NCBI GenBank assembly: GCA_964393615.1
Contig: CAYMUR010000028.1
Coordinates: forward strand, 1 to 51,674
From: CAYMUR01 sp964393615
GTDB taxonomy: Bacteria > Planctomycetota > Planctomycetia > Pirellulales > Pirellulaceae
Direction: 5' to 3'
Length of the DNA stretch: 51,674 nucleotides
Under the pieces are notes generated by a model. The model did no database searches. It was not told the DNA's origin and was given only the letters and a program-made list of their open reading frames with translations. This document shows positions 9,244 through 17,887 of the stretch, one piece after another. Each line of letters starts with the position of its first letter. Positions within the stretch are counted from its first letter, which is position 1. The position numbers were made by a program, and so were the translations under genes.

Positions 9244-10248
9244 TTACCGATAAATCCATTGATAATCAAGACGCTTCTGTACTCCGTACAGCCGGAATAT
9301 GAGATCTTCCGGGATAGGGTTGGAAATCCCTGGGATGCCATAACGTATTTCTCGCTCATTTTCATCCAATGCGTCACCAGGACGCCAGAAATTGAGTTGC
9401 AATGTTTTTCGCGTAAATTGCCGGCCAGTTCCAGGAGGTTGGCTCTCGGCGAAGCTACTGGCCAGTTCTTCGTACTGATAGGAGTTGGTCAGTCCCGCAA
9501 CATAAATGGAAAAGAAATCGACACGCGGATCAATATTGGTCCACATGGCCACTCCCCAGAGACTCCGATCCACGACGTCGGAGCTGACAGGGATATCTTG
9601 TTGGCTAATGCTGACAGAATTAAATAAAGGCTGTTCTAGTACTTCACGGCGAGCGATGGCTCGAACTGCAGACGGGATGATCTGATCGAGATACGATTGT
9701 TTTGTCTCTTGATCAACCAACGTGAAGTTTGGGAAAAACCGTATACTGTGATTGGCATACCCGGCATCGAAGGTTTTATTACCAAAGGGATCTTGCTCTG
9801 GTTTCGGTTGGACATGGTGTCCGTTGTTATTCACACGATAAAGGAGATACCAGACCAATTTTCGCTGCAGTGTGCCGTTGGATTGAGGAATATCAACGTG
9901 CAGCATTCGTAACGGCTTAAATCCAAATTCTAGATTCCAAACTCCGCGCCGTAATACCATGGTGTTGGCCATGTCTAACAAACGTCTTGTCGAGGGAGTA
10001 AAGTTCGGTTTCCAGTCAAGGTTGGGAATGCCCTGTGCTACATCCAGTAACTCCCGCGGACCGCTAAACGTTTCTTCACGTTCGGATTCTAAAGGCAAGA
10101 CGGTGAAAACACCGGGTGGAAATCCACTGGGTTGTGAGACTCGCAATGCTACGGTGTCTACCTCTTGACCTATGGCATTTCCACAGATCAGCCAACTTGT
10201 ACACAATATGGCGGCCAATCGAGTCAGGCGAATAGGAGGAGTAGACAT
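9244..10248 (-). CDS. Conserved planctomycete-type secreted protein, function unknown
   Basis: Starting at ATG 10248 gives a signal peptide (MSTPPIRLTRLAAILCTSWL, cleavage likely after GNAIGQ), and 334 residues in all; the codons before it encode no sensible N-terminus. The mature part has a segment LVWYLLYRVNNNGHHVQPKP and a later repeat-free beta-rich part (SLWGVAMWTNIDPRVDFFSI, then GLTNSYQYE) ending in RLYGVQKRLDYQWIYR. I recall this type from planctomycetes but know no function. It is likely exported to the periplasm or the cell envelope. It is about 160 bases upstream of rpmA on the same strand, with no sign of a shared job. Confidence 0.75.
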   Translation of the reverse strand: MSTPPIRLTRLAAILCTSWLICGNAIGQEVDTVALRVSQPSGFPPGVFTVLPLESEREETFSGPRELLDVAQGIPNLDWKPNFTPSTRRLLDMANTMVLRRGVWNLEFGFKPLRMLHVDIPQSNGTLQRKLVWYLLYRVNNNGHHVQPKPEQDPFGNKTFDAGYANHSIRFFPNFTLVDQETKQSYLDQIIPSAVRAIARREVLEQPLFNSVSISQQDIPVSSDVVDRSLWGVAMWTNIDPRVDFFSIYVAGLTNSYQYEELASSFAESQPPGTGRQFTRKTLQLNFWRPGDALDENEREIRYGIPGISNPIPEDLIFRLYGVQKRLDYQWIYR

Positions 10249-10474
10249 AGGGCAGCGTTTCTTGTTCCGAAAAATAGTTTTGCTGTGCAAAATCCAGTCT
10301 AAGCTGGATTTGTGATCAATGTCAAGCAACCGGGTAATATAAGGCACAACACAACCGCTAGAACCGAACTAACCGGATAGGAAGTGAATCCTAATCATGT
10401 TCGACTATCTATGCGATTTGAGGCATTCGGCCAGCATATCCTATTATACCTTAGACTTGGCATACCGACAGCAA

Positions 10475-11236
10475 CTATCCGTTAAGAACGGACCATGTCA
10501 GAGTTTGCACGGCAGGTGGAACTGTCTCGAGTTCGCCCGTATCCCGGTAAGGACGGGCAGGCACAACACGTGCCGTCAGTTGAATGTCGAGGCGAGGTAT
10601 CAGCCATGGCCAAGGGGCCACGTTAATCCTCCCTCCTGCGCATTGGATGCACCGAACAAGAACACCTTCGGGGGTTGTGAATTCGTGGGGTTCTTTTTTT
10701 TCGTCGCAACAGATCCACAAACTCAATGCATCAAACATCTGTAAATATTCGAGTGCTGAGTGGGCCATGTCCGTTGTGTTGGTAGCGGGTGAGGCTTGTT
10801 GCCACGCTTTGAGCCATTGGTCTGCTTGTTTTTCGAAGTCACGGTAGAATTGGGTTGCCTCGGATGTTTTGGTGGCATTCCCTCGCTGGCTTAAACGGAC
10901 AAAATGGGTTGCCGCCAGGAATTGTGATAAGGGCCCCAGATCACTGCACGCAAGAATCGATGCTTTCCAGATTCGAAATGAAATATCGGGTGGCATTTCC
11001 GTGAAGGCATAGGGCCAGCCGGTCTTGGGGTCGACTTCAGGTTTTACTTCCCAGGCTCTCCAGCCATCATCATGTCGCTGGATTGTAGGCAATAATATCT
11101 TTGCTGGCCGCGGCCGTGCAAAAGGTGCGGCTCCCCATTGGTCTGCCAATTCGCAAGCAATTCGTGCGTGTGTCGGCTGGTCAATGAGCAACCAAGCCGG
11201 AGCGTTGTTTTCGAGTGTGATACTGCGACGGATCAT
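10475..11236 (-). CDS. DUF3891 family protein
   Basis: The 253 residues match the DUF3891 pattern: an N-terminal WLLIDQPTHARIACELADQW (~14-33) with a conserved His, then RHDDGWRAWE (~54-63) and a helical middle with LAATHFVRLSQRG. A Cys-containing segment (LWICCDEKK, VRCIQCAGG) lies near the end. The conserved His/Asp arrangement suggests a metal-dependent enzyme, but no activity is known for the family and I assign none. The protein is probably cytoplasmic; there is no signal peptide. It is a single gene between two larger gaps. Confidence 0.75.
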   Translation of the reverse strand: MIRRSITLENNAPAWLLIDQPTHARIACELADQWGAAPFARPRPAKILLPTIQRHDDGWRAWEVKPEVDPKTGWPYAFTEMPPDISFRIWKASILACSDLGPLSQFLAATHFVRLSQRGNATKTSEATQFYRDFEKQADQWLKAWQQASPATNTTDMAHSALEYLQMFDALSLWICCDEKKEPHEFTTPEGVLVRCIQCAGGRINVAPWPWLIPRLDIQLTARVVPARPYRDTGELETVPPAVQTLTWSVLNG

Positions 11237-11387
11237 AAACCGTCATCGTCCCTTGGGGACCGCAATTCGATCCTTGAAACGTCGTTGTACACACGGCAGC
11301 ACGTTCAACGAACCGCCATACCACCTATGCCATGCGGTGGGTCTGTCAGAAGCAAACGCTCGTCACTAACTACTGACATGTAGTAGG

Positions 11388-11477
11388 CTACTTTTTGCGG
11401 TGGCGGATTTTTGCTCGCATGCGCCGCTTTTTACGACCAACTTTGCGGCGTCCCTTTCCTGATTTCTTCGTACCCAC
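11388..11477 (-). CDS. 29-residue highly basic protein, candidate ribosomal or RNA-binding microprotein
   Basis: A short frame starts at GTG 11477 with GAGGA seven bases before it and an in-frame TGA just upstream, so this is the only start. It ends at TAG (11388-11390). The peptide begins GTKKSGKGRRKVGRKKRR and ends AKIRHRKK: 18 of 29 residues are Lys, Arg or His and none is acidic. That composition matches tiny ribosomal proteins such as bS22, Thx or the COX24/AURKAIP1 family, though I cannot place it in one of them. A ribosome-binding site and coding-like composition in an otherwise empty 640-base gap favour a real gene. Function is inference. Confidence 0.6.
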   Translation of the reverse strand: MGTKKSGKGRRKVGRKKRRMRAKIRHRKK

Positions 11478-11879
11478 AAATCATTCCTCGTCGATGGTTT
11501 ATATCAGCCACGGTTTATAACAGCCACGGTTTATATCAGCTACACTTGGCAAGCATGCCAAGATTACGACTGATATCTTTAAATGGCAGACCGGAACAAA
11601 ACAGTTCGGTGGCGGTAATCTACTAGCATAGCAAAAACTTTGGTTTTTCTGCAAGCCACCCAGGCAGAAAACTATTTTGTTTGATGGACCAGAGTGTTAC
11701 CGAGGAAATCATCGTGGTCCTTGAGTAGTTACTCCAAAAAAGCATGTTTTGCCAACCGAAACGCAACAGATCAGGTCAGGTGTTCCGGCTGTGAACAGCC
11801 TCTGGGCCCCAGAACCCGGTAAATGGACTCAGGTCAGCAATGGGTCTGGGAGCATCGAGAGGTATCACTTTTTGTTGTC
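11478..11879. other. Gap with a three-copy repeat
   Basis: About 400 bases between the basic microgene and the dehydrogenase gene. It contains the 16-bp tandem repeat at 11496-11543, which lies where the microgene promoter should be. I see no further gene or RNA. Confidence 0.5.
11496..11543. repeat. 16-bp tandem repeat, 3 copies
   Basis: Three adjacent 16-base units: GGTTTATATCAGCCAC, GGTTTATAACAGCCAC and GGTTTATATCAGCTAC. The copies differ at one or two places. The array begins 18 bases upstream of the basic microgene start on the minus strand, so it may overlap its promoter or act as a binding site. Confidence 0.9.
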
Positions 11880-12800
11880 TTATGAGCGGTTTTTCCAGTC
11901 TAAACCGGCCAGGGACGCCAAGGCAAGTTGCAGGGCATGGGTGCCATCACGACTATGGCCTTGTGCTGCTAGTGCAACGTAAAGTTGATGTGCCAATGCC
12001 AGTCCTGGTAATGCAAGGTGCATCTTTTTGGCTTCTGACAAAGCAATTCCCATGTCTTTAATAAAGTGTTCGACGAAGAAACCGGGGTCGAAATTGCCTT
12101 GGATAATTCTTGGTCCTAAGTTCGACAATGACCAACTACCAGCGGCTCCTGAAGCGACCGATTTCATGACGGTTTCTAAATCGAGTCCGGCCCGATAAGC
12201 ATATAACAATGCTTCGCACACACCGATCATATTAGAAGCGATCAAAGTTTGGTTGACCATTTTGGTATGTTGGCCAGCCCCAGCCTCACCCTGATAAATG
12301 ATCGTTTTGCCCATCGCTTGCCAGCAGGGTTCCAATGCGTCCACGACCTGTTTGTTGCCTCCGATCATAATCGACAATGTTCCTTCTCGAGCTCCGACAT
12401 CTCCACCGGAAACCGGTGCATCGATTGTATGAACCCCTGCTCCATTGGCAAGTTCAGCAATTTCAATAGCTAAGGCTGGCTGACTGGTCGTCATATCGAC
12501 AAGGATATTTCCCTCTTTACAACCTGCGAGTGCCCCGTGTTCACCCAACATTGTCTCGCGTACATCTTCCGGAAATCCAACGATGAAAAAAATCACATCA
12601 CTCTGTTTTGCCACATCCTGTGGGGAATCTGCCCATTGAGCTCCTTTGTCCAGTAGTGATTGTGCTTTCGTCTGCGTACGGTTGTGTACAGTTGCCGAAA
12701 ACCCATTGTCGATCAAGTGTGAGCACATGTGACCACCCATGACCCCCGTACCAACCCATCCGATGCGTGTCTTGCCAGGTAAAATGTCCATGATTGCCAT
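11880..12800 (-). CDS. NAD(P)-dependent beta-hydroxyacid dehydrogenase (HIBADH/GarR type)
   Basis: Oxidoreductase of the 3-hydroxyisobutyrate / tartronate-semialdehyde reductase family. It has an N-terminal Rossmann motif IGWVGTGVMGGHMCSHLI (~13-30), the substrate motif DAPVSGGDVGAREGTL (~126-141) and the catalytic-lysine segment GAGQHTKMVNQTLI (~176-189). At 306 residues it has the usual length. The ATG at 12800 has an AAGGAG about ten bases before it. The neighbours do not show which hydroxyacid it uses; 2-hydroxy-3-oxopropionate or 3-hydroxyisobutyrate are the common choices. It starts 20 bases after the stop of the upstream membrane-protein gene, so it could be the last gene of the flotillin-cluster transcript. 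Confidence 0.88.
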   Translation of the reverse strand: MAIMDILPGKTRIGWVGTGVMGGHMCSHLIDNGFSATVHNRTQTKAQSLLDKGAQWADSPQDVAKQSDVIFFIVGFPEDVRETMLGEHGALAGCKEGNILVDMTTSQPALAIEIAELANGAGVHTIDAPVSGGDVGAREGTLSIMIGGNKQVVDALEPCWQAMGKTIIYQGEAGAGQHTKMVNQTLIASNMIGVCEALLYAYRAGLDLETVMKSVASGAAGSWSLSNLGPRIIQGNFDPGFFVEHFIKDMGIALSEAKKMHLALPGLALAHQLYVALAAQGHSRDGTHALQLALASLAGLDWKNRS

Positions 12801-12820
12801 GATTTGTTTTTCTCCTTGTG

Positions 12821-13513
12821 TTACATTTGCCAGCGCGATGATGCCGGTTTCAGGATTTCATTCAAAATAATTGCTGTTTGCAGATTTTGAGTATTTTGTA
12901 ACAAGGATGTTACATCTTCCTTTGTCAACGCCTGGACGATTTGTTTCTGTTGTAAAAGATTGGCGACAGGAACCGCCTCATCTCGATCCGATGCTGGATT
13001 GTCATACACATTGGTATCATTGTCCAACTGACTTGGTCTTAGATTTCCTAATTGGTGGTCGAATTGACCGTGGAGATGGTGCCTGCTGGACTCACCGGCT
13101 GACTCAACCGGTTGCTCCAATACTTCCACACGTTTTGCGGTGTTCTTTGTTTCTAAATGGTTTGCGACCTGGGTGCTGCCGTTTTCCAGATTGGGAGACA
13201 CATCGACGGTGTCTAGTTTTACCAGTTCGGCTGGAACTGGTTCGGTGGATTGATGTTGGGTTTCCGATGTTTGTTGCACTGTTGAATCATGTGTTTGATC
13301 GATGGCACGACGGAAAAAGTCGTCGATGTCAAATTCCCTGGGTTGTTTGTCAGGATTGGTGGTAGCATCGGCTGGTTGCTGTGTCTTACTGCCTGCAGCG
13401 GTGACGAAAAGCCAGATTTGTTTCAGTATTGGAATGAAAAAAAACGCGAATATGACCAGAAATTGGATAACCGTAGTGATATCAACACGCGCTAAGATCA
13501 AAAAGGTATGCAT
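12821..13513 (-). CDS. Membrane-anchored protein of unknown function downstream of floA
   Basis: 230 residues with one N-terminal membrane helix (VIQFLVIFAFFFIPILKQIW, ~16-35), a long polar, Gln/Thr/Glu-rich, probably disordered middle, and a conserved-looking C-terminal helix pair ending in AIILNEILKPASSRW. I recall planctomycete proteins with a similar LNEIL...RW ending near flotillin genes, but none with a known role. The tail may be a docking peptide. Location after FloA and the two NfeD proteins suggests membrane organisation; that is inference from context only. Confidence 0.7.
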   Translation of the reverse strand: MHTFLILARVDITTVIQFLVIFAFFFIPILKQIWLFVTAAGSKTQQPADATTNPDKQPREFDIDDFFRRAIDQTHDSTVQQTSETQHQSTEPVPAELVKLDTVDVSPNLENGSTQVANHLETKNTAKRVEVLEQPVESAGESSRHHLHGQFDHQLGNLRPSQLDNDTNVYDNPASDRDEAVPVANLLQQKQIVQALTKEDVTSLLQNTQNLQTAIILNEILKPASSRWQM

Positions 13514-13629
13514 ATTCGTTGTTTTTTCGGAACGCTTGGTGACGTCACAGGGGAATATCTATAATTACCTTGTCGTGAGGGGGTCTCTGCCTACCACGAC
13601 TGGGACAGAAAATAGCACTCACCGCTGAT

Positions 13630-13685
13630 TCTGGGGGAATCACTCTGGGGGAACCACTCTGGGGGAACTATTGTGGGGGAATCAT
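13630..13685. repeat. 14-bp tandem repeat, 4 copies
   Basis: Four 14-base units of the form TCTGGGGGAATCAC with slight changes (last unit TGTGGGGGAATCAT). The array abuts the floA stop codon and sits in the space between floA and the next gene on the minus strand. The transcript would carry four C-rich copies there. Confidence 0.9.
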
Positions 13686-14704
13686 TATGAAGCCGTTGGT
13701 TTAGCAATCGCTGTCCTCATTTCCGTGTCGGCTTGGACATTTCGTAGTTTGTAATAGTCCATGATTCCCAGGTTCCCGTTACGGAATGACTGTGCCATCG
13801 CTTTGGGTACTTCCGCTTCGGAGGCCACGAGTTTTGCACGGCTTTCTTCGATTTTGGCGATCATTTCCTGTTCGGCCGCCGCAGCCATAGCGCGTTTTTG
13901 TTCCGCTTGGGCCCGTGCAACGCGTGTATCTGCTTCTGCCTGATCCGCTTGTAGCCGAGCACCAATGTTGTCTCCTACGTCAATGTCGGCAATGTCAATG
14001 GAAACGATTTCGAATGCGGTTTGTGAATCGAGTCGTTTAGCCAGCACTGCTTTGGAAATCAAGTCAGGATTCTCAAGTACTTGTTTGTGTGTGTCGGCTG
14101 AACCAATGGCACTTACAATTCCTTCACCCACTCGGGCGACGATGGTTTCTTCGGTTGCTCCGCCGATTAGTTGTTGCAAATTGGCTCGGACGGTAACGCG
14201 GCCCTTGACCTTCAACTGAATCCCGTTTTTGGCGACGGCATCGAGAGAAGAGCGTGTAGTGCCTTTGGCCGGGCAATCAATAACTTTAGGATAAACACTA
14301 GTTTGGACCGCTTCCAATACGTCTCGCCCGGCCAAGTCAATGGCTGTCGCTAAACGAAAATCAAGCTTGATAGTCTTGGCCTTATTGGCTGCGACTAGAC
14401 TTTGCACAACACGGGTTACGTTACCACCAGCCAGGTAGTGTGCTTCGAGTGCTTTGCTTGTCAATTTTTCAATGCCTGGTAGACCGGCACAGACAGCCAT
14501 GATCTTACTGCGAGTAATAATTCCTGGATTCACTTTACGCAGATACATTCCGAACAGATTCGAAAATCCGATGTCGGCACCCGTAAGTAGGGATTGAATC
14601 CATAGTCGAAAAAATCGAGTAAATACAGCCAGAAAAATCAATCCAACAATGATCGCACCAGCAAGCAAGACAAGTGGGATGATCCCTGGAATACCTGAAT
14701 TCAT
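13685..14704 (-). CDS. floA: Flotillin-like protein FloA
   Basis: Membrane scaffold protein that forms lipid-raft-like foci together with NfeD proteins. 339 residues: an N-terminal membrane hairpin (IIPLVLLAGAIIVGLIFLAV, ~8-27), the FloA-specific NPGIITRSKIMAVCAGL and AHYLAGGNVTRVVQSLVAA segments, a PHB/SPFH domain (KGRVTVRANLQQLIGGATEE; IVSIDIADIDVGDNIGARLQ) and an Ala/Glu-rich coiled coil (~245-300) ending in GNLGIMDYYKLRNVQADTEMR. Length and order match FloA of Bacillus. Two NfeD-family genes lie directly upstream on the same strand, the usual partnership. The call is secure. Confidence 0.94.
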   Translation of the reverse strand: MNSGIPGIIPLVLLAGAIIVGLIFLAVFTRFFRLWIQSLLTGADIGFSNLFGMYLRKVNPGIITRSKIMAVCAGLPGIEKLTSKALEAHYLAGGNVTRVVQSLVAANKAKTIKLDFRLATAIDLAGRDVLEAVQTSVYPKVIDCPAKGTTRSSLDAVAKNGIQLKVKGRVTVRANLQQLIGGATEETIVARVGEGIVSAIGSADTHKQVLENPDLISKAVLAKRLDSQTAFEIVSIDIADIDVGDNIGARLQADQAEADTRVARAQAEQKRAMAAAAEQEMIAKIEESRAKLVASEAEVPKAMAQSFRNGNLGIMDYYKLRNVQADTEMRTAIAKPTAS

Positions 14705-14782
14705 AGATCAAGAGCCTTTTGCGCGAAGAACCAAGAAGGACCTGTAAAACATGTGTATCTGTAGCCCAGTTTAGGCTAGTTG

Positions 14783-15355
14783 TCAAGATAGTGGTTCGTC
14801 CAAGTCGTCGAGACCAAAATTGTCAAGAGGACGCGACAATAGGTCAGCAGTGGATTCCTGGGACAAATCCTGATTAGGCTGCGCTGGTCGTACAACGATA
14901 CGATTTCCCTCCACACGAGTGACCTCAACAGCTTGCCCCGCTTCAATCGGCATCCCTTCGCTCACGGCATCCCAAGACTTCCCATCGACTAGAATTCTAC
15001 CAGCAGGAAGCATGACTGACTCAGTCGTTCCATGGACGCCCAGGAGTTTCTGTTTTGGTTCGATGTTTCCATTTTCTTTGAGAGGGTGTGGTATATTGAA
15101 GAGATGTCGTCCGAAAGGTGTGTGTGGCCACCAGCGAATCGCGAACCAAATAACGAATGGCATCAGCGCTCCGGAGACTCCCAGCCATATGGTTCCAGTA
15201 CCAATTCCCCCACTGGTAAAGGCAACCACAATGGAAGCGATCATGGACACGGCAGCCAGAAAACTGAGCGCACCGCCTGAGGGTATCATTAATTCCAACA
15301 TGACGAATGCGATTGCCAATAAGAACAGAAATACCGGCCAGAATAATACCGACAT
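14783..15355 (-). CDS. Short NfeD-family membrane protein
   Basis: NfeD partner of flotillin. I start it at ATG 15355 (MSVLFWPVFL), which has AAAGG before it, rather than at the TTG nine codons upstream; 190 residues. Three or four membrane helices occupy ~1-75 (VFLFLLAIAFVMLELMIPSG; IASIVVAFTSGGIG; GALMPFVIWFAIRWW). A C-terminal OB-fold follows (~100-170: GVHGTTESVMLPAGRILVDG, AGQAVEVTRVEGNRIVVRP), the standard NfeDb domain. The gene sits 38 bases after the stop of the longer NfeD and 78 before floA, so all three are probably cotranscribed. Confidence 0.9.
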   Translation of the reverse strand: MSVLFWPVFLFLLAIAFVMLELMIPSGGALSFLAAVSMIASIVVAFTSGGIGTGTIWLGVSGALMPFVIWFAIRWWPHTPFGRHLFNIPHPLKENGNIEPKQKLLGVHGTTESVMLPAGRILVDGKSWDAVSEGMPIEAGQAVEVTRVEGNRIVVRPAQPNQDLSQESTADLLSRPLDNFGLDDLDEPLS

Positions 15356-15393
15356 GTTGGCCTTTAATGGTAGGTTAAACAACCACGATTGGG

Positions 15394-17619
15394 TTAGGAT
15401 GCACGGCTAACCACAACGTGGTTACCACGTACTTCTACGACTATCACGTCTGCACCGTCGTGAAGCAATTCACCGTCACTTATCACGTCCACCAGTTCCT
15501 CTCCGAACCGTGCTTTGCCGGCTGGGCTAAGCACGGTGGTCGTAGTACCTCGTATGCCTATCAAATGGTCAAGTTTAACGAGCGATTCCCGGTGCAGTCT
15601 GATCTCGAGTTGTTCTCCGAGCGGCGGTGACAAAATCAATGTCCGCAAGATTGGCAGCCGATGTGCATAACGACGAACCACGACGAGTGCCACGATCAAT
15701 CCTGCACCAGCCGCTAACACCATCAGTAAAGAAATTTGAAATTGATGCAGTTGATATTCGTTGCGGGGAAACTGCAGAAATGTCTGACTAGCCAATACCA
15801 GTGACAGGATTACCAGGGCTCCACCTCCCAAGCCGAAAATGCCGAATCCAGGAATCACAAACATTTCCAACGCTACGCAAGTCACTCCCAGTGAGAAAAG
15901 CATTACCTCCAGCCAGCCAGCAGTTCCTTGGAGGTATTGGCTCCAAAAAAACAGCGTATAGCACAACACGGAAACAAATCCACCCGCACCAATTCCTGGA
16001 GACAGTAGCTCAAAAATTAACGCAAATCCTCCCACGAACAGCAGCGTTCCCGATAATTCGGGACTGGCTAACGCAGTGACCAGTGTTTCTGCCCAACTCG
16101 GTTCCGCCAGTGCTGGATCATCCTGTAACTGATACAGGTCTTTCAGTTCAGCAAAGTGATTTGCCAGGTGCGTTGCCAGGCCGACTTGTACAGCGCGTTG
16201 TCCATCAATGCGATACAGGTCACCACGCCCTACTTCTAGTATCCCCTGTTCCCAGCGACCTGGATCGGTCTGCTGTTCCAATTCTGCTTTACAAAAGTAT
16301 TCACTCATATTGCTTTGCGGCAACCGGTATTCATAAACTACCAGTCCTGGGTCAAGCATAGCGGCTGTTAATGACCAACTGGTAGACTTCTTGCGTGCCA
16401 GATTTTCTGTCAGTGTGCTGCAAATGTCTCGCGTCTCGTCCATACTCATTTGATAAACTCCTGGACCACCCAGGATTGCATCAGGGTGTATTACGAGATC
16501 GTCACAAGCGTAGGCAACAAGGGCTGCGTCAGCACGCGCTTCTTTCAATACAAACGCCACGGTGCGTATTTTGGTACTGTCAAGATTAGCCAGGTAGTTG
16601 GCCAGTCGGAGGCTTTCGACTGGATTCCCACCAGGACTGTCAAGCCAGAGGCAAACAAAATTAATTCCTTGTTCTCGCAATGCCTGTTCAATGGTGCGTT
16701 GGACTCGCTGTTGTAGTGTTGTGTCCACAGCACCCGTCAATTTGATTTGAATTGCCTGCCATTGGCCCGTTGTTTGTAGCGGCTTCGGTTGCAGCATGTG
16801 AGGTGGAAGCTCTAAGATTCGCGCCAACTCAGAGCGATCTTTTGCCAGGCGTGAGACGAAACCATATTCCAGACGTAATTCACTGCCGGTAAATCGTCCA
16901 AATTCGCCGGCAGGGATTACTGTATGGATTTGTGTAACAGCAGTATTCTCTTGCAATGATTCCAAATCTTCGGACAACACATAATTTGTTCCCCTGGCAG
17001 TTTCCACACGGTTGACTTGTAAACGTGGGTCGATCATGCCAAGTGCAAGTGCTGCTGGAACGGTGTGTGAACGATCTGCAATGTCACGGTAAGCGTTACG
17101 GATGGAGGAGTCTATTGTTTCCTCGCCAATTCCTGCCTCACTCAGCACAGCATCGGGTGCCATGATGATTTCGTCACATGCAAATGCAACCAGAATAGCG
17201 TGCCCGCGTAAAGATCCGGGCACGTAAGCAATTGTCCGTACACCACTGGTCCGTTGGCTTGTCAAGTAACGAGCTAAAGCGAAGGAACGCTCGAATTGAC
17301 TTGCCGCTTCCAGGTTTTCTTTCCCCGTCGAAAATTCGAGAACAATCACCGGTCGCTTTTTTGCAGCAGGCTGAGTTTCCAAGAACCGATCCATTTGCTG
17401 TCGAATCTGTTCGTCCACGGTCCCCCGTAACGGAAGTGGAACGTTTAACAGCAAGACGGTTGGATGGGTTGTCGAGGAAGTTACACCTAGTAAAGGCTGT
17501 AACATCATCAACATGGCACCCAATATCAACACAGCGATCGCGGGACGTATCTTCGGACAAAACCACCGACAGCGACCGGCGACACATGGCCCACAACGTA
17601 TTGTTTTGTCGTTTCTCAT
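15394..17619 (-). CDS. Long NfeD-family protein with two ClpP-like domains, both without catalytic Ser
   Basis: Member of the NfeD1b / ClpP-class membrane protease family. I chose ATG 17619; a TTG 15 codons upstream is possible. 741 residues: an N-terminal membrane segment (~24-45), a first ClpP-like domain (~55-230), a second (~285-460), four or five membrane helices (~540-660) and a C-terminal OB-fold. In active members the nucleophile is the Ser of an A-S-A-G motif ten residues before a conserved Asp. Here that position is Gly139 (RGHAILVAFACDE) in domain 1 and Ala363 (RADAALVAYACDD) in domain 2. The oxyanion-type SPGG loop is still present in domain 2 (LDSPGGNP). It is therefore probably a non-catalytic scaffold, or works by other residues. 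It is the first gene of the NfeD-NfeD-FloA set. Confidence 0.88.
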   Translation of the reverse strand: MRNDKTIRCGPCVAGRCRWFCPKIRPAIAVLILGAMLMMLQPLLGVTSSTTHPTVLLLNVPLPLRGTVDEQIRQQMDRFLETQPAAKKRPVIVLEFSTGKENLEAASQFERSFALARYLTSQRTSGVRTIAYVPGSLRGHAILVAFACDEIIMAPDAVLSEAGIGEETIDSSIRNAYRDIADRSHTVPAALALGMIDPRLQVNRVETARGTNYVLSEDLESLQENTAVTQIHTVIPAGEFGRFTGSELRLEYGFVSRLAKDRSELARILELPPHMLQPKPLQTTGQWQAIQIKLTGAVDTTLQQRVQRTIEQALREQGINFVCLWLDSPGGNPVESLRLANYLANLDSTKIRTVAFVLKEARADAALVAYACDDLVIHPDAILGGPGVYQMSMDETRDICSTLTENLARKKSTSWSLTAAMLDPGLVVYEYRLPQSNMSEYFCKAELEQQTDPGRWEQGILEVGRGDLYRIDGQRAVQVGLATHLANHFAELKDLYQLQDDPALAEPSWAETLVTALASPELSGTLLFVGGFALIFELLSPGIGAGGFVSVLCYTLFFWSQYLQGTAGWLEVMLFSLGVTCVALEMFVIPGFGIFGLGGGALVILSLVLASQTFLQFPRNEYQLHQFQISLLMVLAAGAGLIVALVVVRRYAHRLPILRTLILSPPLGEQLEIRLHRESLVKLDHLIGIRGTTTTVLSPAGKARFGEELVDVISDGELLHDGADVIVVEVRGNHVVVSRAS

Positions 17620-17887
17620 GCCCGAATGGCAAAAGAATAAGGGAAAGGGAATGATTAGTGCCAACGTGTGTCGGCCGTCTTATGTTGAATCTCAACTGCC
17701 TGCATTGGTTGGCTTTTACAATTATAGGCTGCCTGACAGGTACGGAAAAGAAGTCTGTTGAGAAGATGGTGCCTGGGAACGCCTTGCTGTCCGTTTGGTC
17801 GTGTTTTTACGATTGAATCGGATCGATGCCAGCCGCTACTAGAGTGACTGCTAGAGAACCGGAGCATCTTTGTTGAATGATAGCGAG

